A DNA stretch of 64,000 bases. Origin: Loripinus fragilis. Its lineage: Eukaryota > Mollusca > Bivalvia > Lucinida > Lucinidae. Positions 55,604-62,100 of the stretch are shown here, in pieces (position 1 is the first letter of the stretch; each line of letters begins with the position of its first letter). The notes under the pieces were generated by a model. It was not told the origin of the DNA. It did no database searches and saw only the letters and a list, made by a program, of their open reading frames with translations. The translations under genes and the position numbers were made by a program. Location: NCBI GenBank assembly GCA_964019695.1, contig OZ026517.1, positions 59,465,172 through 59,529,171 of the forward strand, written 5' to 3'.

Positions 55604-56842
55604 GTGTGTGAAGTAAACAGTTATTCATTGTAAAGTGGGCGTACAGTTGGTTCAAAGATAGATGAGAATCGTTGTAAACAAAAAAATTGAACTTATCCAG
55701 GTAACGGGTGTTTTATACAGTCGCCTCTGGCTTCAGTATTATATATAGAGAATATTAGGTGAGTGTCTTTTGATATCAGGTTTACCAGGCAAGGCTTTGA
55801 GAATGCTTGTTGACATCGCGAGGCTTGCCGAGCGATTCAACACGCTTTCTCAAAGCTGAGCCTGGTAAACTTGATATCAAAAGACGTTAACCTGGTATTC
55901 TATTTATCAGTTTACCCATTGTTGAACACTCTTCAAACTAGCGATTATGACGTAGTTTTTGATTTTTGTGTTGATTCAGCGTCATAAGCGACGTCATTCA
56001 AAAAGTGCAACGTCATCATGACCTGATAAAGGTAACATGCCGTGAGATAGGAAACGTTTATTAGGTTATGTTGAAACAATTCAGTTAATATTAGGGGTGA
56101 CTGATAATAACCATTAATTTACCTTTTTCAATGAAAAATAGTATAGTCCTATTATTATGCATCTTTGAAACATCAGTACAAAGGGAAAAACCTTATTTGG
56201 CAGGATCATGCTGTTTTACTCTTGATGTGTTTTGATAGGGACAATTCTTGGACATTGGCAGTTGGGAAAAGGAAAAACGATTGCCAAGGAGAAGGGAAAG
56301 TGAATGTTAATTTATAATACTAAATAAGCTAATTGCCGCATAAACTGCAAAAGGCATTTTCAAGCATGAATTCCTCTCTGGTTCTTTAGATATTTCTTTT
56401 ATTGATAATCAGTAAGAAAATATGTTTTATTTAACATAGATTAGTGAATTTTGGAATTAAGTATTTACATTTTAGAGTACCCTTGCGTATTCCAGAACAA
56501 CATCCTAAATAAAATGAAAGGACACAATTATATTTTGACAATTAGTATTTGTAATTTTAGTAGTTTTCCTGTTTGGTTTTTGGTGGTGGGATTTGTATTG
56601 GGGTTTCTTGTTCATTGCATACTTGTTACATTAAAATAGCTGCTCAGATGTCTTTCGTTTTATATAATGTTATATATTTTATTTTCAGAAGATTTCGTCG
56701 ATCTGTGCTCAAGTTGTTTCCATGCGCGATTATGATCCAATGGGGAAGATCATTCAAGACGCGGTCATCTGACTATGGTCGCACTGCTACAGCAGGCATA
56801 ACTGGACGCGACATCAACACCAAACCGGATGTGGTAGTTTGA
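35656..56842 (+). CDS. Rhodopsin-family GPCR, melatonin-receptor/Tre1-like (five coding exons, 5' exon missing)
   Basis: Joining 35656-35965, 37673-37912, 46595-46796, 53404-53610 and 56689-56842 gives 370 codons and a stop, with GT-AG introns in phases 1,1,2,2. The protein has two N-terminal glycosylation sequons and seven membrane segments: TM1 with G-N; TM2 L-A-V-S-D-L; TM3 beginning at the disulphide Cys (L-L-C-E-L) and ending F-N-R-Y-M-Y-I-C; TM4 C-W...F-P-N-L; TM5 with G-G-P; TM6 I-C-W-V-P-Y; and TM7. The N-R-Y in place of D-R-Y, the following Y-x-C-x6-Y-D-K and the P-N-L after TM4 are as in melatonin receptors and, for N-R-Y, Tre1/moody-type receptors. It should couple extracellular ligand to G proteins at the cell membrane; the ligand is unknown. 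TM7 lacks N-P-x-x-Y (T-I-L-V-Y instead). The C-terminus D-V-V-V fits a hydrophobic PDZ ligand. Introns are packed with mobile elements but exons look intact. Confidence 0.85.
36003..36050. repeat. A-rich tract in intron 1
   Basis: Almost pure A with a few T/C interruptions, just downstream of the exon a donor. Confidence 0.85.
36161..36175. repeat. G15 homopolymer
   Basis: Fifteen G in a row in intron 1. Confidence 0.85.
36176..36600. repeat. TTCATATAC-rich degenerate element in intron 1
   Basis: CATATAC words recur irregularly (TCATATACCTGG, TTCATATACTTG, TTCATATACTG, CAGTCATATAC). Edges CTCGTGGGCTCGGGG and CCCCGAGCTCGTGGG are inverted, so the block resembles the TTCATTA foldback at 17225-17540. 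No coding was seen. Confidence 0.55.
36601..37625. other. Intron 1 remainder
   Basis: A duplicated motif, ACACCCGCCATG...CTTTAAA (36642), resembles 31470. Minus-strand frames at 37057-37260 and 37416-37604 have no domain. Nothing else recognised. Confidence 0.4.
37626..37672 (+). promoter_or_regulatory. Decoy 3' splice site with partial copy of exon b
   Basis: TTTTCTCAG (37621-37629) followed by CGGTGATAATGGG repeats the first 13 bases of exon b. The next bases, GTGAACTGACTACC, copy an internal part of exon b (37718-37731, one mismatch). Use of the upstream AG would add 43 nt and bring TGA in frame after A-V-I-M-G-V-N, truncating the receptor after TM2. Confidence 0.7.
37673..37912 (+). CDS. 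GPCR exon b: end of TM2, ECL1, TM3, ICL2, TM4
   Basis: The acceptor is ATATTTCAG at 37664-37672. The exon encodes A-V-I-M-G, ECL1 ENWFSDKWLLCE with the conserved TM3 Cys, TM3 ending TFNRYMYICQ, ICL2 RQTYDKIFNEAS, and TM4 WILAFGFEFPNLIG. It ends before GTACGT at 37913 in phase 1. The N-R-Y and Y-D-K are the strongest family indicators. Confidence 0.92.
37922..38160. mobile_element. MITE-2, intact copy beside the exon b donor
   Basis: Inverted ends TGGGCCTC and GAGGCCCA, each flanked by TA (37920-37921 and 38161-38162). Subterminal GAGAAAACCTGTCTTCGGGG is inverted at 38126-38146. It starts nine bases after the exon b boundary, so the donor keeps GTACGTATA only. It carries the shared near-palindromic core at 38066-38115. 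Confidence 0.85.
38167..38260. repeat. Perfect 26-bp inverted repeat (foldback)
   Basis: ATAGATCATATATTACAATT and on (38167-38192) is the exact reverse complement of 38235-38260. The 42-bp loop contains CGAGCGTAGCGAG. It is directly adjacent to MITE-2. Confidence 0.85.
38358..39181 (+). mobile_element. TTAA-flanked MITE (piggyBac-type ends), copy 1
   Basis: TTAA at 38358-38361 and 39178-39181 border the inverted ends AGACATATGCGGCTAA and TTAGTAGCATATGTCC (13 of 16 match). TTAA duplication is the piggyBac hallmark. Internally, 38480-38545 contains a tRNA-like stretch with GGGTCGATTCCTGGG (B-box-like). The copy at 40470-41559 is in the opposite orientation, so the two form a long inverted repeat inside intron 2. 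Confidence 0.75.
39182..39431. other. Intron 2 spacer between elements
   Basis: No gene or known element was recognised. The minus-strand frame at 39213-39479 has no domain. Confidence 0.4.
39432..39670 (+). mobile_element. MITE-1, copy 2
   Basis: Exact family length of 239 bp. Ends TGAGCCAGTGCATGAGATTT and the inverse AAATCACGTGCACTGGCTCA; core at 39477-39526. The inverse-orientation reading frames in this and the next copy are repeat-derived. Confidence 0.88.
39808..40434 (-). mobile_element. Repeat B copy split by a MITE-1 insertion
   Basis: GATAAGTTAGGGGTCTTTCA through GCAAACCAAA (39820-39850) continues at 40098 with ATATCTATGTGTTTTGATCC, exactly the order in the uninterrupted repeats. 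MITE-1 (39859-40097) sits at the join with a few AAAT bases. The repeat ends CATCCTTACTTACTT. Confidence 0.82.
39859..40097 (-). mobile_element. MITE-1, copy 3, nested in repeat B
   Basis: A 239-bp copy with both ends (TGAGCCAGTGCGTGAGATTT and the inverse). Core at 40003-40052. Its position inside repeat B shows that MITE-1 moved after this repeat B copy inserted. Confidence 0.88.
40470..41559 (-). mobile_element. TTAA-flanked MITE (piggyBac-type ends), copy 2, with tRNA-like segment
   Basis: TTAAGGACATATGCTACTAA (40470) matches, inverted, the right end of copy 1. The opposite end, TTAGCCGCATATGTCT, is followed by GTAA, a mutated TTAA. Read on the minus strand, 41145-41225 is a clear tRNA-like sequence: A-box TGGCCTAGTGG, B-box GGATCGATTCC. 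A 44-A run (41094-41137) and interior differences account for its greater length. Confidence 0.75.
41094..41137. repeat. A44 homopolymer inside the TTAA element
   Basis: Forty-four consecutive A on the plus strand (T on the element's own strand). In copy 1 the same point has only short T runs, so the tract expanded after insertion. Confidence 0.9.
41564..41800 (+). mobile_element. MITE-1, copy 4
   Basis: Left end TGAGCCAGTGCATGAGATTT intact; right end decayed (AAATCACATGTGGCGGCTC). Core at 41610-41658. The next MITE-1 starts at the following base. Confidence 0.85.
41801..42039 (+). mobile_element. MITE-1, copy 5, head-to-tail with copy 4
   Basis: A complete 239-bp element with ends TGAGCCAGTGCATGAGATTT and AAATTTCATGCACTGGCTCA. 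Core at 41846-41895 with a few changes. No spacer separates it from copy 4. Confidence 0.88.
42746..43170 (+). mobile_element. Repeat B, diverged copy
   Basis: Starts AAAAGTAAGGAAGAATGCAA and follows the family order through GCCTTGGAACGGTCAGTAAT to AGGCCCAAACCATCTATAG. More diverged than the 28747 copy, with internal deletions. Confidence 0.75.
43262..43400 (+). pseudogene. Possible coding remnant with CxxC motif
   Basis: One frame reads C-I-I-C-Q; a shifted frame continues KVSALGEDGCDKLLQATSD. The pattern of a CxxC pair followed by an acidic, Leu-rich helix is reminiscent of N-termini of repeat-borne proteins in invertebrate genomes, but it is too short and broken to assign. Confidence 0.25.
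43750..44015 (-). mobile_element. Repeat B, 5'-truncated copy
   Basis: From GTTCCAGTAAAATATTTAAC to CCTTACTTACTT in inverse orientation. It has the same end as other copies. The frame at 43738-43929 is repeat sequence. Confidence 0.78.
44210..44880 (-). pseudogene. Broken coding region of unknown family
   Basis: On the minus strand, frame 44463-44831 reads QQQLWFQLVAVG, SFRINVLWGRNYNIQPYSC, SSYVEFNAPDVEGSLSGSF. After a shift near 44565 a second frame continues GSSILQTNVSFVSCPYPKPV, EICMVVLFRTYLDSWLPDGS, ADFIGEIKAVHVDSNVEQT and PLVFEVRLSPNDPDASP. In-frame stops occur near 44480 and 44340. Composition is protein-like over ~200 residues, rich in beta-type strands, so this was once coding. I do not recognise the family. 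It lies inside the 3.7-kb inverted-repeat element and may have been its cargo. Confidence 0.5.
45786..46389. other. Intron 2, 3' part
   Basis: No gene or repeat array recognised. Confidence 0.4.
46390..46490 (+). mobile_element. Fragment of the TTAA MITE
   Basis: CAGCGTTTTTTCTCTTTCAT, TATGCTGAATTACTTCATAC, AATTACAAAAATGACATTTT is nearly identical to 38547-38625 in copy 1. Only ~95 bp remain; both ends are lost. Confidence 0.8.
46595..46796 (+). CDS. GPCR exon c: ECL2, TM5, start of ICL3
   Basis: The acceptor is TCCCACCCTTCTAG (46581-46594). It encodes WGDNAYDTKAHQCHWDRT (the ECL2 Cys that pairs with the TM3 Cys), TM5 SYTLFLTVFLIGGPLSLMSA, and RKIWRTKANIYAMDRDGKK. It ends before GTAGCT at 46797 in phase 2. 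Without splicing the frame stops at 46798-46800, which fits an intron boundary here. Confidence 0.9.
46862..46995 (+). mobile_element. MITE-4, left part
   Basis: Begins CACACAGGATATGCGGCAAT and reaches past the MITE centre (TCGATTGCCATTTGTCGCCA...ATCGAAATCACTGTTTCTAG), then stops where the long inverted-repeat element begins. The right part lies 5.4 kb away at 52361-52463. Confidence 0.75.
47152..47165. repeat. C homopolymer
   Basis: A run of C in the left subterminal repeat of the 4.8-kb element; its exact length in the genome is uncertain. Confidence 0.8.
47850..48519 (+). pseudogene. Element-borne coding remnant, unknown family
   Basis: Open pieces read ENLKDNHCETAQFWARLMLT, QMIVTLIRATRKTTLN, and, best preserved (48331-48519), KVERVLEAVSGFTNPFSSSS, CFLSLGFPAKPGIAKDLIEA and DDIGRKAVADFIDSL before a TAA. 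Several stops and shifts separate them. The V-L-E-A-V...T-N-P-F and D-I-G-(R)-x-A...F-I blocks look like those of large repeat-borne proteins common in mollusc and cnidarian genomes, whose biochemical function I cannot state. Antisense frames at 48312-48506 and 48620-48898 are shadows. Confidence 0.45.
48520..49739. other. Interior of the 4.8-kb element
   Basis: Probably the decayed remainder of the same coding region (EEIAIFTKRNQPDESLKERL at 48594-48650 reads on the plus strand). A block at 49590-49700 (TGTGATATGGGGTTACCATG...) recurs at 51830-51940. Confidence 0.4.
49740..50112. mobile_element. Repeat D: inverted-repeat element with hairpin half
   Basis: TATCATATGACGTCGCG (49738) pairs with TTAATGTCATATGATA (49906-49921). 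The following hairpin pairs GAGCTCTTGTATTATTGAAT (49940) with ATTCAATAAAACATGAGCAC (50038), around GAGATAAAATGC...GCATTTTATCTC. Relatives occur at 56880-57060 and 58250-59140. Confidence 0.65.
50126..50500 (+). mobile_element. Repeat C, copy 1 (hairpin at its 5' part)
   Basis: AGAATACTAGGTGAGTGTCT...TTAGGGGTGACTGATAATAA, about 90% identical to 55745-56112. Within it, TTTACCAGGC/GGCTTTGAGAA pairs with TTCTCAAAG/GCCTGGTAAA, a 130-bp foldback. Confidence 0.85.
50637..50911 (+). mobile_element. Repeat B, 3'-truncated copy
   Basis: AAAGTAAGTAAGGGTGCAAA to TTACTGGAGGCCTTATACCA. It is close to the 28747 copy but ends just past the palindrome. Confidence 0.85.
51809..52360. mobile_element. Truncated second end of the long inverted-repeat family
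   Basis: Repeats the 49590-type block (TGATATGGGGCTACTATG). It ends with another copy of the terminal modules, TACGTATACAAC-like, CTTAACGCTGCCATTG, AATTCCCCCTGATGGGG and CTAGCCAGTGGCCTATA, in the same orientation as 51650-51808. Confidence 0.6.
52361..52463 (+). mobile_element. MITE-4, right part
   Basis: GACTGGCGACAAATGGCAAT, ATCGAAATCACTGTTTC, TTTTCGATTGCCGCCTATCT, GGTGTG. It overlaps the left part (46862-46995) by about 40 bp of MITE centre. Confidence 0.75.
52464..53403. other. Intron 3, 3' part
   Basis: G-rich and C-rich patches (GGACCCCCC near 53167-53220, 53340-53360) look repeat-like (TGGACCCCCCTGGAAAA-type units). Frames at 52582-52803 and 53166-53453 have no domain. Confidence 0.45.
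53404..53610 (+). CDS. GPCR exon d: end of ICL3, TM6, ECL3, TM7
   Basis: The acceptor is TTTTTCGTTTCAG (53391-53403). It encodes MATAWKPTFRACRTLLVI, TM6 with ICWVPYAVIT (the C-W-x-P switch), ECL3 GSDFSNEYAMETH, and TM7 LAHFHSSSTILVYMFTN. It ends before GTAAGA at 53611 in phase 2. TM7 aligns with melatonin-receptor A-Y-F-N-S-C-L-N-A-I-I-Y but has T-I-L-V-Y. Confidence 0.92.
53833..55153. mobile_element. TA-flanked inverted-repeat element, copy 2 (intron 4)
   Basis: Left end CACTCAGTGGCCATAAGTGA, flanked by TA (53831-53832). The right end has lost part of the repeat (AACTCACTTCTAGCGTG). It is collinear with 2137-3704 and lacks the SINE, so it documents the empty site. Confidence 0.85.
55154..55531. 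other. Intron 4 spacer
   Basis: A weak inverted repeat: GAATAGTCCCATTTTTGTGG and GATGCC...AGTGTCCCATTTTGGGC, each near ATGATGCC/GGCATCAC words, spans 55190-55385. No coding. Confidence 0.4.
55532..55600. repeat. (AG)n microsatellite, ~34 units
   Basis: Perfect AG dinucleotides for about 69 bp. The minus-strand frame with poly Ser-Leu at 55461-55655 is due to it. Confidence 0.95.
55745..56112 (+). mobile_element. Repeat C, copy 2
   Basis: AGAATATTAGGTGAGTGTCT...GGGGTGACTGATAATAA. Same length and foldback as 50126-50500. Confidence 0.85.
56113..56688. other. Intron 4, 3' part
   Basis: AT-rich. Polypyrimidine/T-rich stretch ATATATTTTATTTTCAG ends at the acceptor 56687-56688. No other feature. 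Confidence 0.5.
56689..56842 (+). CDS. GPCR exon e: helix 8 and cytoplasmic tail
   Basis: Completes the Lys codon and encodes RFRRSVLKLFPCAIMIQWGR (basic helix 8 with a possible palmitoyl Cys), a Ser/Thr/Arg-rich tail (FKTRSSDYGRTATAGITGR), and ends K-P-D-V-V-V before TGA at 56840-56842. The tail of ~50 residues is short and its end fits a class II PDZ ligand. Confidence 0.88.
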
Positions 56843-57065
56843 TTCTCAGTACCGAGAATGGAACGACATCAATAATACAAGCCCGAAAATACACAGACGA
56901 TCTTACACGAGTGCTCATGTTTCATTGAATTTGTCAAACGAGGTGAGGAAAAGCGAAAAATGTTAGGTTGCCAGAGCTTTTTATCACTTTTTCACAACGA
57001 GTTTAATAGATTCATTAATACAGGAGCACAATACTAGATACTATTAATCATTAGACTTTAAACGT
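56843..57065. repeat. 3' flank of GPCR with a repeat D fragment
   Basis: 56910-57040 (CGAGTGCTCATGTTTCATTG...ATTCATTAATACAGGAGCAC) is the hairpin half of repeat D. No AATAAA was found close to the stop, so the 3' end of the transcript is not placed. Confidence 0.6.
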
Positions 57066-57697
57066 GTTTTGTAATTACGTTTTTGGTGTGGATCGTCTAG
57101 TTTTATAGACGTCAATTAATAATGTTACCAAAATCTGTAAACCACTTTAGGGATTAAACATACTTCTCTATGTATCAGAAAACCATGATTGATTGTTATT
57201 ATTGCATAAAGTCATTTTTTTCACTTGAAAAAAACAAACTAGAAAAACGCTTTGAAAAGTTATTTTTTGTATTGCTATAATGGCAGGATTCGTAGGTTTT
57301 GAAAACGCCTGTTCCAGAGCAACAACTTGCGTCATTCTAATGTCACTAAATTACGTTCATTTCTGTGTACTTTGTTTTGTAATCACGTTTTTGATGTGGA
57401 TCCCCTAGTTTTATAGACGTCAATTAATAATGTTACCAAAATCTGTAAACCACTATAGGGATTAAACATACTTCTCTATGTATCAAAAAACCATGATTGA
57501 TTGTTATTATTGCATAAAGTCATTTTTTTCACTTGAAAAAAACAACATGGAAAAACGTTTTGAAAAGTTATTATTTTTTGTATTGCTTTAATGGCACACA
57601 AAAGCATGAAGATTTCGTAGGTTTTGAAAACGCCTGTTCCAGAGCAACAACTTGCGTCATTCTAATGTCACTAAATTACGTTCATTTCTGTGTACTT
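57066..57697. repeat. Tandem duplication, two ~310-bp units
   Basis: 57066-57373 and 57374-57697 are about 95% identical (both contain TTATAGACGTCAATTAATAA, ATTGATTGTTATTATTGCAT, CCTGTTCCAGAGCAACAACT). The second has a small extra insertion (CACAAAAGCATGA). Confidence 0.9.
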
Positions 57698-58249
57698 TAC
57701 TGTTGATGGCGTCAAATTTTGTTATGGCCTAGAATGCATATATACATAGTACATAAGCCGTGCATCAACAGCATGTGAATTGCCTGATTAATACATTGGT
57801 TTTTGCCGGTTAAAACATAGCTGTTAAAGTGGTCACACAGCTTTTTATGCAATAATAGTGGTTTATCCATTTTAATGCATGATGTTATATCGCTCTCAGG
57901 CGCGACGTCATGTGATAAATTAAAAATAATCCACGTCACTTTTTCCACAGCAGACCAAAAAAATGTATCTTATTTAATATGAAATCCGTTTGACCATGCC
58001 TATATTATGCATATAAACATTAAGTTTGACTGTTATGTTTTACATTGGGTTGCGTACATTACAATTTTGGTTGCCCCCCGGTATACGAAGTATACATCAT
58101 ATTAGGGTGTGAAATGTTTTCCATCTCAGTTTTCTTGATGGGTTGGGACTTCGACTGAAGTATTAACCTGGAGGATGGTCAAGTAAATGGAGTAAAAGAT
58201 GCTAATGGTCATCTTTGCCTTCTTTCTCATTTGTTTTCTTTTTTCACCT
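57698..58249. other. Intergenic DNA
   Basis: A repeat-D-like segment in inverse orientation (GGTTTATCC...GATGTTATATCGCTC...GCGACGTCATGTG) at 57860-57915. The minus-strand frame at 57712-57948 is part of it. Confidence 0.4.
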
Positions 58250-59145
58250 ATTACATAATGTCGCGTCTTGGAGTGATATAACGCCATGCAAAAAATCCAT
58301 AAACCACTAGTGGTTTACATATTTAAATCTATAGATAAGTCCTGTAAAAACTTTAACGAATTATCAGACGAAAATAAACATATATGGTTAATGACAACCT
58401 AGGATAATTTCATATTAGAAAAGCTTGCTAATCATATATTCACCTGTTTCAACACCAGAAAGCATTCATGTTCTAGTAGTCAATAGATCTAGTCACGTTC
58501 GGTAATGTTATCGATATCAGTCAATTGAGTTTTATTAAAAAATACATATGTATATATTAATGTTTTAAGTAAGTATATGCTCCATGTTCATGTGATGAAA
58601 TGGTATTATTTATTGTACAGCTATGAATATTTTGAAATGAGTAGGGTGACTTGTCCATTGATATCACACTGTTTGTGATATCGATACATTTGTGAGTTTT
58701 GGTCCCATGGTGCTTTCACTTTTAATGAATCAATGGCATTAATATTTCATGTCATTGTGCTAGAAAAAATGATTGTAAATAAAAAAATAATTTTGGCAGT
58801 GCAGTGAATTGGATACCTTTCTGATGCTGGTAAGGCTTGTGCCTTGTTTAAACCGTAGATTACAGCCTCTTTTTAGTTCAAATATCAACTTGGGATGAGG
58901 CTTACAGGTATCAGTCAGGCGCCCTTATATTATAATTGTATTGTTTAATATATGTGTAATATGTTGTATACCCAGTTTGGGCCCACTGAGGAAATAATAA
59001 ATATTCTATTTTATTCATATTAAGTAACGTTACATAATGACGTCTATTTTAACGTTGCGAAAAGTGACAAAATCTTGACGTTTTCACGCCAAAAATGCGA
59101 GTTTTAGAGTTATATTAATGTCGTGTGAATAATAGAATCCAATAT
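58250..59145. mobile_element. Repeat D-related element
   Basis: CATAATGTCGCGTCTTGGAG...TAACGCCATGCA...AACCACTAGTGGTTTA (58254-58314) and the end TTACATAATGACGTC...TTAATGTCGTGTGAATAATA (59030-59131) match the two flanks of 49740-49925. The ~700 bp in between is unrelated, so this copy has an insertion or is a longer family member. Confidence 0.55.
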
Positions 59146-62100
59146 TCGCTGAATTTGACTTGAATTATATTTATAATTGATACATCTTCACATTCAGAAA
59201 TTTAAAAATAAGTAGACTAAGCAAAATATTTTTACTTTGATACCCAGGTGGTTGGGGGGGCCAGATAAACTGGCCTGGACAGCTTGCCCCCAACCCTGCA
59301 ACTAAGCATATGGAACAATGTGACAAAGAAAACAGCTGAATTTGACTTGAATTATGTTTATAATTGATACATCTTTACATTCAGACAGTTTAAAATAAGT
59401 AGACTTAGCAAATTAATTGTACTTTGATACCCAAAGTAAAATTATTTTCCCAATTCTACTTATTAAAAAATATCTGAATGTGAAGATGTATCAGCTATAA
59501 ACATAATTCAAGTCAAATTCAGCTGCTCTCTTTGGCCTGGACAGCTTGCCCCCCACCCCTGCAACTAAGTATACTGAACAATTCGACAAAGAAAACAGCT
59601 GAATTGAACCAGAATAAGCTGAATTGAACTAGAATTAGCTGAATTGAACTAGAATTAGCCGAAAATTTTAACTTTGATACTCAGGTGGGTGGGGACAGCT
59701 TGCCCCCACCCCTGCAACTATGCTAACGGACTAAGAAAACAAAGAAAACAGCTGAATTTAACTTGAATAATGTTTATAATTGATACATCTTCACATTCAG
59801 ATAGTTTAAAATAAGTAGAATTTGCAAAATAATGATACTTTGATACCCAGGTAGGTGGGGGACAAGATAAACTGGCCTGGACAGCTTGCCCCCTCACCCC
59901 TGCAACTAAGCATACCGAACAATGCAACAAAGAAAACAGCTGAATTTGACTTTAATTATTATTATAATTGATACATCTTCACATTCAGACATTTCAAAAT
60001 AAGTGGACTAAGCAAAATAATTTTACTTTAATGGGGGGGGGGGAAGATAAACTGGTCTGGACAGCTTGCCCCACACCCCACCCCTGCAGCTAAGTATATG
60101 GAACAGTGCGACAAAGAAAACAGCTGAATTAAACTTGAATCATGTTTATAATTGATACATCTTCACATTCATATAGTTAAAAAAACTAAAATTAGCATTA
60201 AAATTTTAACTTGATACTCAGGTGGGTGGGGGTTAAGATAAAATGGCCTGGACAGCTTGCCCTCACCCCTGCAACTAAGCATACAGACTGATGCGACAGA
60301 TTAAACAGCTGAATTTGACTTGAATTATGTTTATCATTGACACATCTTCACATTCAGATAGTTTAAAATAAGTAGAATTAGCAAAATAATTATACTTTGA
60401 TACCCAGGTGAGGTGGGAGGGGGGGGGGGGGGTGGCGATATAAACTGGCCTGGACAACTTGCCCCCTACCCCTGCAACTAAGCATACGGAACAATGTGAC
60501 AAAGAAAACAGCTGAATTTGCCTTGAATTATATTTATAATTGATACATCTTCACATTCAGATAGTTTAAATAAGTAGAATTTGCAAAATAATGATACTTT
60601 GATACCCAGGTAGGTGGGGGACAAGATAAACTGGCCTGGACAGCTTGCCCCCTCACCCCTGCAACTAAGCATACCGAACAATGCAACAAAGAAAACAGCT
60701 GAATTTGACTTAAATTATTATTATAATTGATACATCTTCACATTCAGATATTTCAAAATAAGTGGACTAAACAAAATAATTTTACTTTAATGGGGGGGGG
60801 GGAAGATAAAGTGGTCTGGACAGCTTGCCCCACCCCCCACCCCTGCAGCTAAGTATATTGAACAGTGCGACAAAGAAAACAGCTGATTTAAACTTGAATC
60901 ATATTTATAATTGATACATCTTCACATTCATATAGTTAAAAAAACTAAAATTAGCATAAAAATTTTAACTTGATACTCAGGTGGGTGGGGTTAAGATAAA
61001 ATGGCCTGGACAGCTTGCCCCCACCCCTGCAACTAAGTATACAGACTAATGCGACAGATTAAACAGCTGAATTTGACTTGAATTATGTTTATCATTGACA
61101 CATCTTCACATTCAGATAGTTTAAAATAAGTAGAATTAGCAAAATAATTATACTTTGATACCCAGGTGAGGTGGGAGGGGGGGGGGGGTGGCGATATAAA
61201 CTGGCCTGGACAGCTTGCCCCCTACCCCTGCAACTAAGCATACGGAACAATGTGACAAAGAAAACAGCTGAATTTGCCTTGAATTATATTTATAATTGAT
61301 ACATCTTCACATTCAGATAGTTTAAAGTAAGTAGAATATGCAAAATAATTTAACTTTGATACTCAGGTGGGTGGGGGTTAAGATAAAATGGCCTGGACAG
61401 CTTGCCCTCACCCCTGCAACTAAGCATACAGACTAATGTGACAAAGAACACAGCTGAATTTGACTTGAATTATGTTTATAATTGATACATCTTCACATTC
61501 AGATATTTTTAAATAAGTAGAATTAGCAAAATAATTTTACTTTGATACCAAGGTGGGTGGGGACAAGATAAACTGGCCTGGACAGCTTGCCCCAACCCCT
61601 GCAATTAAGCATACAGACTAATGCAACAAAGAAAGCAGCTGAATTTGACTTGAATTATGTTTATCATATTTTTAAATAAAAGTAAGTAATGGTGCAAAGA
61701 TCAGGAATCGATACAATCAAGTACCACACCTGACCCAGGATACCAATGGGAAAGTGACAAACTCACAGAAGACACCACAAACGAGAGCCAAGAGGTCAGC
61801 CCTTTCCCAGCAGGTGACCACAAAGCACATATAAACAGACGTGCACAAAACATAGCAAACACAAGACAGAACAAAAACATAAAAGATCCACAAAAGAAGT
61901 ACCGCCTTGGAACGGTCAGTAAAATATTTTACTGGAGGGCTTAAACCCGTTTAACGGCGCCAACCTCACCCTTAATTCAGATGTGGATCAAGACACATAG
62001 ATATTTGGTTTGCATGAAAGACCCCTAACTTATCAATGCATCATCTCCTAAAACAAATAAATCAAGATATAACAAGGAGATAAAGCAAGGATAAGGACTC

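Noticed and set aside
55461..55655. Poly Ser-Leu protein
   Set aside because: Translation of the (AG)n microsatellite.
59718..60681. Three similar minus-strand frames starting with M-x-H-C-S-V-C-L-V-A-G-V-like residues, as a gene family
   Set aside because: They are the same phase of successive satellite 2 monomers, without splice signals or conservation beyond the repeat.
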